The position numbers were made by a program, and so were the translations under genes. This document shows positions 24,723-34,044 of a stretch of DNA of 64,000 bases, piece by piece. The notes below the pieces were generated by a model that saw only the letters and a list, made by a program, of their open reading frames with translations, was not told the DNA's origin and made no database searches. The number at the start of each line of letters is the position of its first letter. The stretch's first letter is position 1. Source of the DNA: Azovibrio restrictus DSM 23866 (GTDB taxonomy: Bacteria > Pseudomonadota > Gammaproteobacteria > Burkholderiales > Rhodocyclaceae); contig NZ_AUCH01000015.1 of assembly GCF_000429665.1 (NCBI RefSeq), forward strand, positions 1 to 64,000, written 5' to 3'.

Positions 24723-26105
24723 ATGGTGCTGAATAGATTTTGTGTTGCTGGAAAGTCGCTATTGGTGGCGATAGGGTTATATATCGTCGTTCCTAATTTT
24801 TTGTTCTGGTTTGTTGCGCATGCCTTGAAAATCGAGAGGCCGATCGTAAATATTGACTATCTGATTGCTGGCGTAATATTTATTTACGGTTGGCGGAAGT
24901 TTTCCTGCTTGATTTTTGTTGTTTTTTTGTTGGCAGACTTGCTAGTGCTTGGGGGGCTGGCCTATCCCGTATTTCGTTTGCAGGATGGAATTTATCTGCT
25001 ATCCATGCTTCCTTACGCTGGTTTTGTCTGGCAGGCTTCAGCAGTAGGACTTTTGCTGGCTCTGGGTTTTATTGTCGCGATCTTGTTTCTATTTGGGCGC
25101 AAGGCCAATCGTCTGGCTACATTGGTCTTGCTATTTTTTGGCGTCTCTGTTTATGCTGTTCAGGTCAGTCTGGATGAGTTGAATTCTGACTTTTATCGAG
25201 TGAAAAGTACGGCAACAGGCAGTCAGTTATCGTATTTTGCCAACATGGGGGCCGTCGCAGCTTTCGATAGTATTTTTGAAAACATAAACCCCCTGGTTCC
25301 GGAGGGGTTCAAAGGTGAGACAGCTCAATGGGTGCAAGCTAATCCTGAGCGGTTAAATAATAAAATGCTACTGGTTATTGTTGAGTCTTGGGGGGTGATG
25401 AGAGATGAGCGTATTCAGCAGGCACTATTGAAACCTGTGCTCGCCAAGAGTCCTTACTATGACTGGATCAAGGTGGAGGCGGTGCCTGGCGAAAACGCAA
25501 CTGTTGCTGCTGAATTAGAGAAGCTTTGTGGCCTTAAAACTCGTTATTTCGATATGAAGGCGGTTAAAGAAGGTTTTGAGAATTGCCTGCCGTGGCGATT
25601 AAAAAAGATGGGATACAAAACAGCTGCTGTTCATGGTGCTACGAGTGCAATGTACGGCCGCATGCACTGGTATCCGCGTGCTGGGTTTGATGAGGTGCAT
25701 TTCCAAGAAACAGATTCATGGAAAACGCGTTGCTTTTCTTTTCCAGGGGTCTGTGATAGCGAAATAATGGAGAATTATATATCGCGTGCTTTTTTGGGAG
25801 ATAGTAAAACTTTTGTCTATTGGCTAACGCTCAATACTCATACTCTCTACGACAAGCGAGATATTCACAAAGATTACTTTAATTGTCTTGATTTTCAGCT
25901 TGAAGAAGATAGCGAGATATGCCGAGTAAATAAGCTGCACGCTCAGTTTTTTTATGGTTTTGCCGAGATTCTCTCCAATCCAGCAATGAGCGGAGTGGAA
26001 GTCCTGTTGGTAGGAGATCATCCGCCTCCTATTCTTGATAAAAATGAGTATAAAAAGCATGTCGAGGATGGTGTCGTTTCCCAGGTTCACTTGCGTGTCA
26101 AATAG
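24723..26105 (+). CDS. Membrane-anchored sulfatase/phosphoglycerol transferase-fold protein
   Basis: A 460-residue protein with five membrane helices in the first 165 residues and a periplasmic alkaline-phosphatase-fold domain. Motifs are VIVESWG (metal Glu), GENATVAAELEKLCG (candidate nucleophile Thr), and VGDHPPP with the late metal ligands. The layout is that of LTA synthase, OpgB and phosphoethanolamine transferases, which decorate surface polymers. The gene is AT-richer than the flanking chromosome, suggesting acquisition by transfer. The group transferred and the acceptor cannot be told. Confidence 0.8.
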   Translation: MVLNRFCVAGKSLLVAIGLYIVVPNFLFWFVAHALKIERPIVNIDYLIAGVIFIYGWRKFSCLIFVVFLLADLLVLGGLAYPVFRLQDGIYLLSMLPYAGFVWQASAVGLLLALGFIVAILFLFGRKANRLATLVLLFFGVSVYAVQVSLDELNSDFYRVKSTATGSQLSYFANMGAVAAFDSIFENINPLVPEGFKGETAQWVQANPERLNNKMLLVIVESWGVMRDERIQQALLKPVLAKSPYYDWIKVEAVPGENATVAAELEKLCGLKTRYFDMKAVKEGFENCLPWRLKKMGYKTAAVHGATSAMYGRMHWYPRAGFDEVHFQETDSWKTRCFSFPGVCDSEIMENYISRAFLGDSKTFVYWLTLNTHTLYDKRDIHKDYFNCLDFQLEEDSEICRVNKLHAQFFYGFAEILSNPAMSGVEVLLVGDHPPPILDKNEYKKHVEDGVVSQVHLRVK

Positions 26106-26463
26106 TTTTTTGCATTATTCTGGATTTTTTGATTTTTGGCAGTGTATTGGACTTTTTGTCCGGTTTGTCTAAGGTTGCTTTTTGGGGGGGCATGGAATTG
26201 GTGTTTGATGTGCATGTGCTCATGCGAATACAGAAGGCGCTTCCAACTCTCGATCAGTTGCGCCTAGTGAGGTGCCTTGCTGTGCGTAAAAGGCGTGTTG
26301 ATGTTCGGCCAAGACGAACATCCGAGCGCGATTGCATTGCAATGCAACGTCTGCCATTAGCCCACCTGATCAGCTCGGGGATGCGAGGGGGGGATGGGGT
26401 TGATCAGTGGTCATGTGGGTGGGTGGCCCAGCAAGCTGAGCGGAAACAGGCTTACGAGGGCGC
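26106..26463. other. Gap before the flippase gene with one doubtful open frame
   Basis: A 358-base gap. An open frame from an ATG at 26192 (91 codons) or a TTG at 26129 reaches a stop overlapping the flippase start as ATGA at 26464. Its product is rich in Arg and resembles no family I know, and base use changes along it. It may be a degraded gene or an untranslated leader. No terminator or convincing promoter was seen. Confidence 0.3.
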
Positions 26464-27699
26464 ATGAGCCAGTTTTTTACCCGCTGGCGCCCTGGTCGCA
26501 TGGCCCGTAATGGCTTCGTCTTGCTTGGCTGGATGCTGTTACGGGCCGCCATGCAGGCCGCTACGGTAGTATGGCTTGCACGACAACTGGGGGCACAGCC
26601 TTATGGGCAGTTTGTTGTAGTGGTGGCCGTATCTTCTTTTCTCACCCCGTTTGTTGGCTTGGGTTTATCGCACATGTTGCTGCGCAATGCGGCGCGTGAT
26701 CCTACACATGCTGGTAACTACTTGGCGCGTGCGCTGCACTGGTGGTTTCGCACACTTCTGCCGTGTGTGGCAGCATCGGTGGTGGTTGCCATGTGGTTAT
26801 TGCCAGGGCGCGTAGCGTTGCTTGCCCTCGCGGTGGTAGCCGCATCCGAGTTAGCTGCGACCTCGCTGACTGAGTTGTGCGCTCGCTACCAGCAAGCGCA
26901 GCAGCGAACCCACGCTGTTGGCGCAGTGCACGCGGGTTTGCCTGGCGTACGGTTGCTGGCATTGGGGCTGTTGTGGGTGGGCCTGGGGGACGTGGGAATC
27001 CTTGCTGTGCTATGGACTTACGCCGTCAGCGGTTTAGTCTATGCCACGCTGATATGGATGCCCTTGCGTACGGCAGCTAAAGCACCTGACGTAGTGTTAC
27101 CTGAGCCGATGACTGCGTACAGCGGGCTGCCGTTCAGCCTGGCCACTTTTGCTGCCAAATTGCAAAACGAGTTCAACAAACCCATGTTGGCACAAGCAGG
27201 GTTTGGCCTGGCAGGCGCCTACAACGTGGCCCAGCGAGTTGTAGATATGGCCAGTCTGCCTGTTTTGGCGTTGCAAGAAGCGTTGTGGCCGCGTTTGTAT
27301 GCCCAAGCCAACCCAGCACGGCAGTTACGCCGCACTGGGTTGGCGCTGCTACTGCTGGCGTTGGCTGTGGGGGGGGCTCTGTGGTTGGTGGCTCCGCTGT
27401 TGCCAGTGGTGTTCGGTGCCGATTTTGCCGATGCAGTGGCGGTGCTACGCATGCTGGCCTGGTTGCCGTTGTTGCAAGTGTTGCGTGCGCTGCTCAATTT
27501 TCACGCCATCCATGCTGGGCGAATGCAGCAGATTGGCTGGGCTTATGCTATTGGCGGGGTGGTTAGCGTGGTGAGCATAGCTGTATTGGTTCCTGTGTAT
27601 GGCCTGACCGGGGCTGTATGGGCTAGTTACGTAGCGGAGGCCGCGATGGCGATATTTTTGTTTTTTGGTGCGATATACGCGCACCTGTCTCCTGTTTGA
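26464..27699 (+). CDS. Wzx-type polysaccharide flippase
   Basis: A 411-residue integral membrane protein with about twelve hydrophobic segments in the pattern of the MOP/MATE polysaccharide transporters, beginning near residue 15 with an Arg-rich cytoplasmic start. Features such as LGAQPYGQFVVVVAVSSFL and GLTGAVWASYVAEAAMA resemble O-antigen flippases. It would move an undecaprenyl-linked oligosaccharide across the inner membrane. It begins the block of glycan assembly genes. No Wzy polymerase or chain-length regulator was recognised in the window. Confidence 0.85.
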   Translation: MSQFFTRWRPGRMARNGFVLLGWMLLRAAMQAATVVWLARQLGAQPYGQFVVVVAVSSFLTPFVGLGLSHMLLRNAARDPTHAGNYLARALHWWFRTLLPCVAASVVVAMWLLPGRVALLALAVVAASELAATSLTELCARYQQAQQRTHAVGAVHAGLPGVRLLALGLLWVGLGDVGILAVLWTYAVSGLVYATLIWMPLRTAAKAPDVVLPEPMTAYSGLPFSLATFAAKLQNEFNKPMLAQAGFGLAGAYNVAQRVVDMASLPVLALQEALWPRLYAQANPARQLRRTGLALLLLALAVGGALWLVAPLLPVVFGADFADAVAVLRMLAWLPLLQVLRALLNFHAIHAGRMQQIGWAYAIGGVVSVVSIAVLVPVYGLTGAVWASYVAEAAMAIFLFFGAIYAHLSPV

Positions 27700-27711
27700 T
27701 GAAAGCCTTGT

Positions 27712-28563
27712 ATGCCTTTGCCTTCCATTCACAATTCCAAGATGTTGCGCCGTCCCTTGCTAGCTGCAAGCCGCTTTCTGTTTTCGCTGTTGAAGACAGG
27801 GCCAGGGCTGTTACGTCGAGCAGCCTACGACGCTATGCCTGTGCCATTTTTGGTGGCCGGGCATTCCGAGCATTTTGTTGTTTCGACAGCGGACAAGGTA
27901 ATAGGCCGCGAGTTATTTCTGCACGGCGAGTTTGACTTTGCCAAGTTGCAAACGGCCTTAGCCATCCTTGAGCGAGAGGGCTTGCCCCTTCCGCAGCATT
28001 TGATCGATGTAGGTGCCAATATCGGCTCCATCGTTATTCCGGCATTGGCGCGTGGACTGATGCAATCGGCCACTGCCATCGAACCGCACCCAACCAACCT
28101 TCGACTCCTGCGCGCCAACTTGGCCCTTAATGGGTTGTCTGAGCGCGTGCGCGTGCTGGCACAGGCGGTGGGGGCAGAGTCCAATGCCTTGTTATTTCTT
28201 ACAGAGTCTTCGACCAATAGTGGCAACCATTCGATTGGGCGTACAGGCCTGCCTGTCCCTTCCTGTCGTCTTGACGACGTGGAGTGCCCATACGAGAGTG
28301 CTCTGCTGTGGATGGATGTTGAAGGCTATGAGGGGCATGCCCTGCGCGGTGCTCAAAACCTGTTAGCCTCAGGTATGCCCGTTGTTTGTGAGTTTAACCC
28401 TTTATTTTTGATGAGGGCTGGGGGGCTAAGTTTTTTTGAAGACGCTCTTAAGCATAGAAGGATTTTTGATTTGGGTGAAAAGTTTGTCGATGAAACATCT
28501 ATAAGGAACATTTTTCTGAAAATTTCCAATGGTGGTTGCTTCACGGATATACTGGCAGTTTAA
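27712..28563 (+). CDS. FkbM-family methyltransferase
   Basis: A 283-residue SAM-dependent methyltransferase of the FkbM family, often found in glycan loci where it O-methylates sugars. The SAM site is DVGANIGSIVIPAL (about residue 99), and the family's late motif is WMDVEGYEGHALRGA. The first 60 residues form a separate basic N-terminal region. It starts 12 bases after the flippase gene. Base composition falls toward its end, where it meets an AT-rich segment. Confidence 0.9.
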   Translation: MPLPSIHNSKMLRRPLLAASRFLFSLLKTGPGLLRRAAYDAMPVPFLVAGHSEHFVVSTADKVIGRELFLHGEFDFAKLQTALAILEREGLPLPQHLIDVGANIGSIVIPALARGLMQSATAIEPHPTNLRLLRANLALNGLSERVRVLAQAVGAESNALLFLTESSTNSGNHSIGRTGLPVPSCRLDDVECPYESALLWMDVEGYEGHALRGAQNLLASGMPVVCEFNPLFLMRAGGLSFFEDALKHRRIFDLGEKFVDETSIRNIFLKISNGGCFTDILAV

Positions 28564-28571
28564 AATTTTGT

Positions 28572-29354
28572 TTAGTCTATTCTTTCAAATAGAAAGAGTG
28601 GTTCTTCTTCTCCGATTCCATAAGGGGCACAGTTAATGTTTCCAAGTAGCTCTGTGTGCGTTTTTTTCCGAGAAGCAAGGCCGCTGTTTGAAAATCTGTT
28701 GAAAATATCTCGCCCGTATAACCTGACGTGGTCTTCTTGTCCGTAGGCGTGTAGCCTTTCGTTTTCACTTGCTATTCCCGGGTCGCTCCAAGTGGAAGTA
28801 ATTGCCGAGCTAAAAGGTGTTTGGAGTATTGCTTGGCCACCAATTTTTAATACCCTTCTGATTTCGGAAAGTGCGCGGAAGTCATCGTTGACGTGCTCTA
28901 AGACGTGATTTGCTATCACAAAATCGAAATGTTTTTCTGGGTATGGGATTTCTTCTATATTTATCTTTTCGATCTTTTTGGATTTTGGGTTCAGGTCGCA
29001 TAGAATGTATTCTGATGGGGATAACGAATTTATCCACTGGCTAAGATGGTGCTCTGGTGCAAAGTGCAATATTTTTGATTTGGTGAATTTTTCTGAAATT
29101 TTTGAAGCTTCAAAAAATAAAACCAAGTGTCTCTCGCGATCATGGCAGCCGCATCGAGGGCAAGCAAAAGTCTCTGGGCTTCCATTGACGAATCCAAGTG
29201 CATCCATAGACTCAACTCTGAAGCCATCTCGATATTTTGTAAATCCCCAAACGTTATTTTGGCATATATTGCACTTGAAAGATCCTCCGGGAGTCCATCC
29301 AAGGGCTAGGTTTTTAAGTGCTTTAATGATTTTTTTTAACGTTATTTTGGGCAT
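28572..29354 (-). CDS. SAM-dependent methyltransferase with zinc-finger-like N-terminus
   Basis: A 260-residue methyltransferase (Methyltransf_11 type). The N-terminal part has two CxxC pairs (FKCNICQ and FACPRCGCHDRERH), a probable zinc-binding module. The SAM domain follows, with ILCDLNPKSK and VIANHVLEHV. The frame is open upstream to 29525, but the start at 29354 is preferred because the upstream region is the antisense of the divergent gene. An AAAGG site precedes it. Its start codon is only 4 bases from the start of the divergent glycosyltransferase. The gene is AT-rich, unlike the chromosome around it. Confidence 0.82.
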   Translation of the reverse strand: MPKITLKKIIKALKNLALGWTPGGSFKCNICQNNVWGFTKYRDGFRVESMDALGFVNGSPETFACPRCGCHDRERHLVLFFEASKISEKFTKSKILHFAPEHHLSQWINSLSPSEYILCDLNPKSKKIEKINIEEIPYPEKHFDFVIANHVLEHVNDDFRALSEIRRVLKIGGQAILQTPFSSAITSTWSDPGIASENERLHAYGQEDHVRLYGRDIFNRFSNSGLASRKKTHTELLGNINCAPYGIGEEEPLFLFERID

Positions 29355-29358
29355 CGGT

Positions 29359-30351
29359 ATGAATCCTTTACTTTCTATAGTTATCCCAACTTTCAATCGT
29401 ACTGATATGCTAGACCGAGCAATTGAGAGTGCGCTTAATGCTTGTGGGGGTGAAAGGATTGAGGTTGTTGTGGTTCCAAACGGACCGCATAGAAAATGGG
29501 AGATTGTGAAAAGCAAATACTGCAAAGATGATAGGGTGAAATGGTTTCATATTGATCTCGGCAATGCTTGCGCAGCTAGAAACTATGGTTTGGCAAATTC
29601 AAAAGGCTTATACGTCAGATTTCTTGATGATGATGACTATTTGTTGCCTTCGTCTGCAGAGCAACTAAAAAGAATAAAAGAATCGGGGGCGGATATTTCG
29701 GTTGCTCCCCTCGTGGTTTTCAATCAGCGTAGTGGGTTCAAGGAGTTGCAGGGGCTGCCAGAAACAAAAGATTTTGTTTGTGCGGTACTTCTTTCTATTT
29801 CTATAAGCAATATGACCGCCGGATGTATTTTTCTTAAGTCTGCGATAGGCGGAAGAGCGTGGCGTGAAGATGTGGTTCTTCATGATGATTACCTTTGGAT
29901 GCTAGGGTTTGGAGCGGGTGAAGAGAAGTTGGTGTTAATGGAATTTTTTCCTGTTGCTGTTTATGTCCAGCATGATGCTGAGCGGCTTTCTCGTGTAAGG
30001 CGCACAATGGATAATTCAAGGGTTTTGGTAAATTCAATATTGTTGCTCCATCAGGATTTGCTCGCTACAGGTAGAGGTTCGCCTGAACGATCTTCCGCCG
30101 TCGCTGCCGCTTTGCTCACTCATGCTCATTCTGTCTTTCCGTTGGCTCCAATATTTTTTGGTAAATTAATTAAAAAAGCTCAGAAGATGGACTCAAATGC
30201 TCACCCCATGCAGTCTATGTTTATAAAATATCCTTGGCTTGCTAGAAAACTGCTTGTAATAGAATGGGTGATGCTTGGTCCTAGGTATATTACTCGTGGC
30301 TATAGGCGAATTTCTTGGTGGCTGAGAAGTGCATCACTTCGGGGAAGGTGA
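29359..30351 (+). CDS. Family 2 glycosyltransferase
   Basis: A 330-residue GT2 enzyme. It begins MNPLLSIVIPTFNRTDML, and has the nucleotide-sugar site around VVVPNGPHRKW and the metal motif FLDDDDYLLPS. The C-terminal third is helical and basic (RYITRGYRRISWWLRS), perhaps contacting the membrane. The start is chosen by this N-terminus, although the frame is open to 28978. It is divergent from the methyltransferase and its last 18 bases overlap the end of the convergent glycosyltransferase. It shares the low-GC composition of the methyltransferase, so the pair probably arrived together. Confidence 0.85.
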   Translation: MNPLLSIVIPTFNRTDMLDRAIESALNACGGERIEVVVVPNGPHRKWEIVKSKYCKDDRVKWFHIDLGNACAARNYGLANSKGLYVRFLDDDDYLLPSSAEQLKRIKESGADISVAPLVVFNQRSGFKELQGLPETKDFVCAVLLSISISNMTAGCIFLKSAIGGRAWREDVVLHDDYLWMLGFGAGEEKLVLMEFFPVAVYVQHDAERLSRVRRTMDNSRVLVNSILLLHQDLLATGRGSPERSSAVAAALLTHAHSVFPLAPIFFGKLIKKAQKMDSNAHPMQSMFIKYPWLARKLLVIEWVMLGPRYITRGYRRISWWLRSASLRGR

Positions 30352-31191
30352 CTTCTGACAGATTTTAGCTTGAGCAATTTTCAAAATTGCCCGCAATGGC
30401 ACCCATGACCGATACCGCCACGACCGCAAGCAGGCGCGAGCCAGTAAAGATGGAATACGCAATACTCGCATCATGATTGCAGAAAAGGCATTGGGCGCCA
30501 GTTTTCCCGCCAGCAGCCAGTGGGACTGCACTAGATACTGCTCATAAGCAGCGCTAGCATGGCCGCTGCTGGCCAATCCGTCGTGGTGCACATAACCGCG
30601 GTCAATCAGCACCAATTGCCCACCTTGGCGGCGTATTCGCCAGGACAGTTCCACGTCTTCTCCATACATAAAGAAGCTGTCGTCAAACAACGGCTGGGTG
30701 TTGTCAGGCCTTTGCACTAGCAGACAACAGCCGCTCAAGTAGGCAAAACTGCCCAAAACGGGGTGCTTAGTGACTAATGCTAGCCACGGTTGGTAGTACA
30801 GCCAGCCTTGTTCTTTGCCGTCCTGCATCAGGCGTGGGGCAATCAGCATGGGAGTACTGGTGTGCGTCAGTTGCGCCTCCAGTGCCAAGCGTAAGCCCTC
30901 TTGCACTTGGGCATCGTTATTGACCAACAGCACCGGCCCTGCATAGCCATAGTGCCCCAAGGCGTTCAGGGCCGCGTTCATGCCTTTGCTAAAACCTAGA
31001 TTGCACGGGTTGGCGGCTAGCACTACACGGGGCTCCAGCGCATAGCGGGTTTGCAGTTCTCGCAAGCTGGCCCCTGCGTCTGCTGAATTATCCCAAACCA
31101 GAATGGGGGCCCAGCCATCGGCCAACAAACTGTCGATACAAGCACTGGTGAGCTTGGGGTTTCTGAAGTGAATGGTGATGGCGGCGGTCAC
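30334..31191 (-). CDS. Family 2 glycosyltransferase (rhamnosyltransferase-like)
   Basis: A 285-residue GT2 enzyme. ITIHFRNPKLTSACIDSL, NPCNLGFSKGMNAAL, LLVNNDAQV and MYGEDVELSWRIRRQG are typical of WbbL/RfbF-type rhamnosyltransferases. The GTG start at 31191 overlaps the stop of the upstream gene as GTGA, so the two are translationally coupled. An in-frame ATG at 31245 lies inside the upstream gene and is less likely. It is the last gene of a five-gene minus-strand glycan operon. Confidence 0.88.
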   Translation of the reverse strand: MTAAITIHFRNPKLTSACIDSLLADGWAPILVWDNSADAGASLRELQTRYALEPRVVLAANPCNLGFSKGMNAALNALGHYGYAGPVLLVNNDAQVQEGLRLALEAQLTHTSTPMLIAPRLMQDGKEQGWLYYQPWLALVTKHPVLGSFAYLSGCCLLVQRPDNTQPLFDDSFFMYGEDVELSWRIRRQGGQLVLIDRGYVHHDGLASSGHASAAYEQYLVQSHWLLAGKLAPNAFSAIMMRVLRIPSLLARACLRSWRYRSWVPLRAILKIAQAKICQKSPSPK

Positions 31192-32228
31192 TTGGCACCT
31201 TGGGCATCGATAGCGGTGCATTGGTACAAGTGCATGTACGCGCACGTCATCGCTGTTTCTGAAAACTGTTTAACCGCATGTACCCGCGCGGCTTGCGCCA
31301 GACTGGCGTGCCAGGCACCGTCAGCAGCCAGGCTGCGGATGGCGGTAACAAACGCTGGAACATTATTTTGGGGACAGAGCAGGCCGGTTTGGCCGTCGGC
31401 GACGGCTTCGGAAACGGACGACCCGTGCATTCCAATAATGGGTAAGCCGCAGGCCATGGCTTCTATGGCTACCAATGGGTGCCCCTCGCTACGTGATGGA
31501 AATAGCAGCGCATCTGCGCTCTGCATCTCGGCCACCACGGCTCCATCCCCTTGCAGGCGGCCAATGTCGATCATGTTGGGGGGCATCTTGGCCTTGTCTT
31601 TTTCTGCTGCCGGGCCGCCGGTATAGCGTAGTAGAAAGCCCTCTCCCAGTTGGCTCAGGATGGGGGCCAGCAAATCCACTCCTTTACGCGCCATCCAACT
31701 GCCCACAAAGAGCAACTTGAAAGGCTCACCGGGCTGGCGCTGACGCGTACCGGGGCAAAAGTGCTCAGTATCCACGCCGTTATAGATGACTTGCATGGGC
31801 ACGTCCAACAGACTGTGTCGGGCGCTGTCTGCCACAAACTGACTTACAGCTATCGCGCGCTGGGCATGGCGCAATACACGGCGCTCGTTGGGCGCTATCC
31901 ACCAGCGGTGGTATGCCGCGCGCAGTGGGCCTTTATAGGTGCTGGCATCCGGATGGTGTACGGCGTGGTGGATGGTGGCCACCATGGGTAGGCCGCGGGG
32001 GATGAAGCGTGTGTGCAACCAAGTGTTTACGTGTGCCACTGTGGCCCAGGAGGGGGGGCTGGGTATGGCTACAGTCCAGGGGGCGTATTCGGCGCGCAGC
32101 GGTAGCCAGGTGATTTCTGCCTGCAGTCCGTGCTTGCGCAGATCGGCTACCAAGCGTTTTGTAAACACGTCCGTGCCCGTTCCGGTACGAACGGTGGGGA
32201 ACCAGATACTGGGTGTTGCAGTGTTCAT
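31188..32228 (-). CDS. Family 4 glycosyltransferase
   Basis: A 346-residue GT-B fold enzyme of family GT4. The C-terminal nucleotide-sugar domain shows LLFVGSWMARKGVDLL, the LFPSRSEGHPLVAIEAMACGLP motif with the catalytic Glu, and GQTGLL. The N-terminal acceptor domain includes VYNGVDTEHFCPG at the hinge (read as VIYNGVD). It overlaps the following GT2 gene by 4 bases and lies 52 bases after galE. It probably adds one sugar to the lipid-linked unit. Donor and acceptor are not predictable. Confidence 0.9.
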   Translation of the reverse strand: MNTATPSIWFPTVRTGTGTDVFTKRLVADLRKHGLQAEITWLPLRAEYAPWTVAIPSPPSWATVAHVNTWLHTRFIPRGLPMVATIHHAVHHPDASTYKGPLRAAYHRWWIAPNERRVLRHAQRAIAVSQFVADSARHSLLDVPMQVIYNGVDTEHFCPGTRQRQPGEPFKLLFVGSWMARKGVDLLAPILSQLGEGFLLRYTGGPAAEKDKAKMPPNMIDIGRLQGDGAVVAEMQSADALLFPSRSEGHPLVAIEAMACGLPIIGMHGSSVSEAVADGQTGLLCPQNNVPAFVTAIRSLAADGAWHASLAQAARVHAVKQFSETAMTCAYMHLYQCTAIDAQGAK

Positions 32229-32280
32229 GGGCGGGGGGCAATGGGTAAGTCAGTGCGGGGGCATGTGGATGCGCCGCACA

Positions 32281-33267
32281 TCAAAGAGGCGGAGGGCACT
32301 TGTTTTCCCACCGCCAGGCGTGTTGGACGATCTCATATAGATTGGTGTACTGCGGCTGCCAACCCAGTGCTGCGCGGGCGTAGGTGCTGTCTGCCACCAG
32401 CACCGCTGGATCGCCGGAGCGGCGGGGAAGGGCTTGAACGGCCACGCGCTGGCCAGTGACTTCTTCCACGCTACCTATGACTTCACGGATCGAAAAGCCG
32501 CTCCCGTTGCCCAGGTTGAAGGCTGATGAGCCCTTACCTTGCATCAGCCAATCGAGCGCCAATAGGTGTGCATCGGCCAAGTCTTGTACATGGATGTAGT
32601 CACGAATGCAGGTGCCGTCTGGTGTGTTGTAGTCGGTGCCGAACACGCTAATGTGTGCGCGCCGCCCGGATGCGGCCTGGAGTATCAGGGGGATGAGGTG
32701 CGTCTCGGGCTCATGGCGTTCGCCAAGCAAGCCCTCAGGCTGTGCACCAGCAGCATTGAAATAGCGCAGGGCCACATAGCGCAGGCCGTGTGCGCGATCA
32801 CAGTCGGTCAGAATCTGTTCCACCATCCATTTGCTCCAGCCATAGGGGGTGATAGGCTGGCGTGGGTGAGATTCATTGATGGGAATGTGGACCGGGTCAC
32901 CAAATATGGCGGCACTCGAAGAAAAGATCAGGTGCTGCACACCGTGTTCGATCATGGTTTCAATCAAGTGGATGGTATTGCCCACGTTGTTGGCGTAGTA
33001 GCGTGCCGGCAACTGCATGGACTCCCCCACCTGAATAGAGGACGCGAAGTGCATCACGGCATCGAAGCGGTGGTCCGTGAAAAGGCTTGCCAGTGCGGCA
33101 CGGTCGGCCAAGTCGCCAATCACCAGATCCCCAGCCAGCACGGCATCGCGATGGCCATTGCTCAGGTTGTCAAACACCACGACTTCGTATCCAGCCTGGG
33201 CAAGTCGCAACACCATGTGGGAGCCGATATAGCCAGCACCACCAACGATCAAAATTTTGGACTTCAT
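32281..33267 (-). CDS. galE: UDP-glucose 4-epimerase
   Basis: A 328-residue short-chain dehydrogenase-fold epimerase converting UDP-glucose to UDP-galactose, or the N-acetyl forms. It has the NAD site GGAGYIGSHM at the N-terminus, SSSAAIFG, the catalytic YGWSK (Tyr-x3-Lys) and the family motif YFNAAGAQPEG. Length and motifs fit GalE. In this operon it would supply a galactose-type donor to the flanking glycosyltransferases. Confidence 0.95.
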   Translation of the reverse strand: MKSKILIVGGAGYIGSHMVLRLAQAGYEVVVFDNLSNGHRDAVLAGDLVIGDLADRAALASLFTDHRFDAVMHFASSIQVGESMQLPARYYANNVGNTIHLIETMIEHGVQHLIFSSSAAIFGDPVHIPINESHPRQPITPYGWSKWMVEQILTDCDRAHGLRYVALRYFNAAGAQPEGLLGERHEPETHLIPLILQAASGRRAHISVFGTDYNTPDGTCIRDYIHVQDLADAHLLALDWLMQGKGSSAFNLGNGSGFSIREVIGSVEEVTGQRVAVQALPRRSGDPAVLVADSTYARAALGWQPQYTNLYEIVQHAWRWENKCPPPL

Positions 33268-33276
33268 TTTGGTTGT

Positions 33277-34038
33277 TTATAGCTCAGGACGTGCCGTTCG
33301 AATGCCCCGCTCTAACCGGTAGATTAGTGTGGGGACAATTGGGGTCAGGGGTTTGAGTACAGAGTCAGGGCAGCAAGCCAACACACGGTTGCTCCAGTGC
33401 GTGGGGTGTTCAATTTCAAAGGTGGCGCGCCAGCCTTCCACGCATTGGTTGTGATACTGCAAGTCGGCGGTTGCAAGCATGCGCTCCAGTTCGTGCATTT
33501 GCAGTGGTTCGCAGTCGTACACCTCACCTTTCCCCATCCAGCGAAGATAGGGGCTACGCCATGCATGCGGCAACCAACTCAGAAATTTCAGGCGGTAATG
33601 GGGCTCGGTCAACATCCACCGGTTGGGTACGGCCAGATAGGCTTTGCCTGTAGATGTCAGTACTCGGCGTATTTCCTGCAAATGCACCAGCTGTGCTGCT
33701 GTGTCGCCCACATGTTCAATGACGTGATTGCTGATGACTACGTCGAATTGCTGATCTTCGAAAGGCAGCTGCACGCCTTGCACGCTGTGATAGATGTAAC
33801 CATCGTGCACTTGGCGGTTGTCGTGCACATCCACCGCAGTCACGATGCACTGTAAGCTGGGGTGTGTTGCAAAGTAGTGCGCTATGCCGCCAGAGCCGCA
33901 GCCAATTTCCAGCAGGCGTATCGGCAGGGGAAAGTGCTGCAATCCCAGCAGGCGTTCAATTTTCAGCGCCTTGAAGCGGCGTGAGGCCAGGTCAGTGACG
34001 GCATGGGGCTGGCGTACAAACTTGTTCGTGGTGGGCAT
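33277..34038 (-). CDS. Class I SAM-dependent methyltransferase
   Basis: A 253-residue methyltransferase. The SAM site is LLEIGCGSGGIAHYFA (about residue 42), followed by VTAVDVHD, VISNHVIEHV and a VPNRW segment. It lies 9 bases before galE and 6 bases after the GT4 gene, as an internal gene of the minus-strand glycan operon. A sugar O-methyltransferase is likely from context. The substrate is unknown. Confidence 0.88.
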   Translation of the reverse strand: MPTTNKFVRQPHAVTDLASRRFKALKIERLLGLQHFPLPIRLLEIGCGSGGIAHYFATHPSLQCIVTAVDVHDNRQVHDGYIYHSVQGVQLPFEDQQFDVVISNHVIEHVGDTAAQLVHLQEIRRVLTSTGKAYLAVPNRWMLTEPHYRLKFLSWLPHAWRSPYLRWMGKGEVYDCEPLQMHELERMLATADLQYHNQCVEGWRATFEIEHPTHWSNRVLACCPDSVLKPLTPIVPTLIYRLERGIRTARPEL

Positions 34039-34044
34039 GGCGTT

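Noticed and set aside
26129..26467. Open frame before the flippase gene
   Set aside because: No family, uneven base use and a doubtful start; kept only as a note on the gap.
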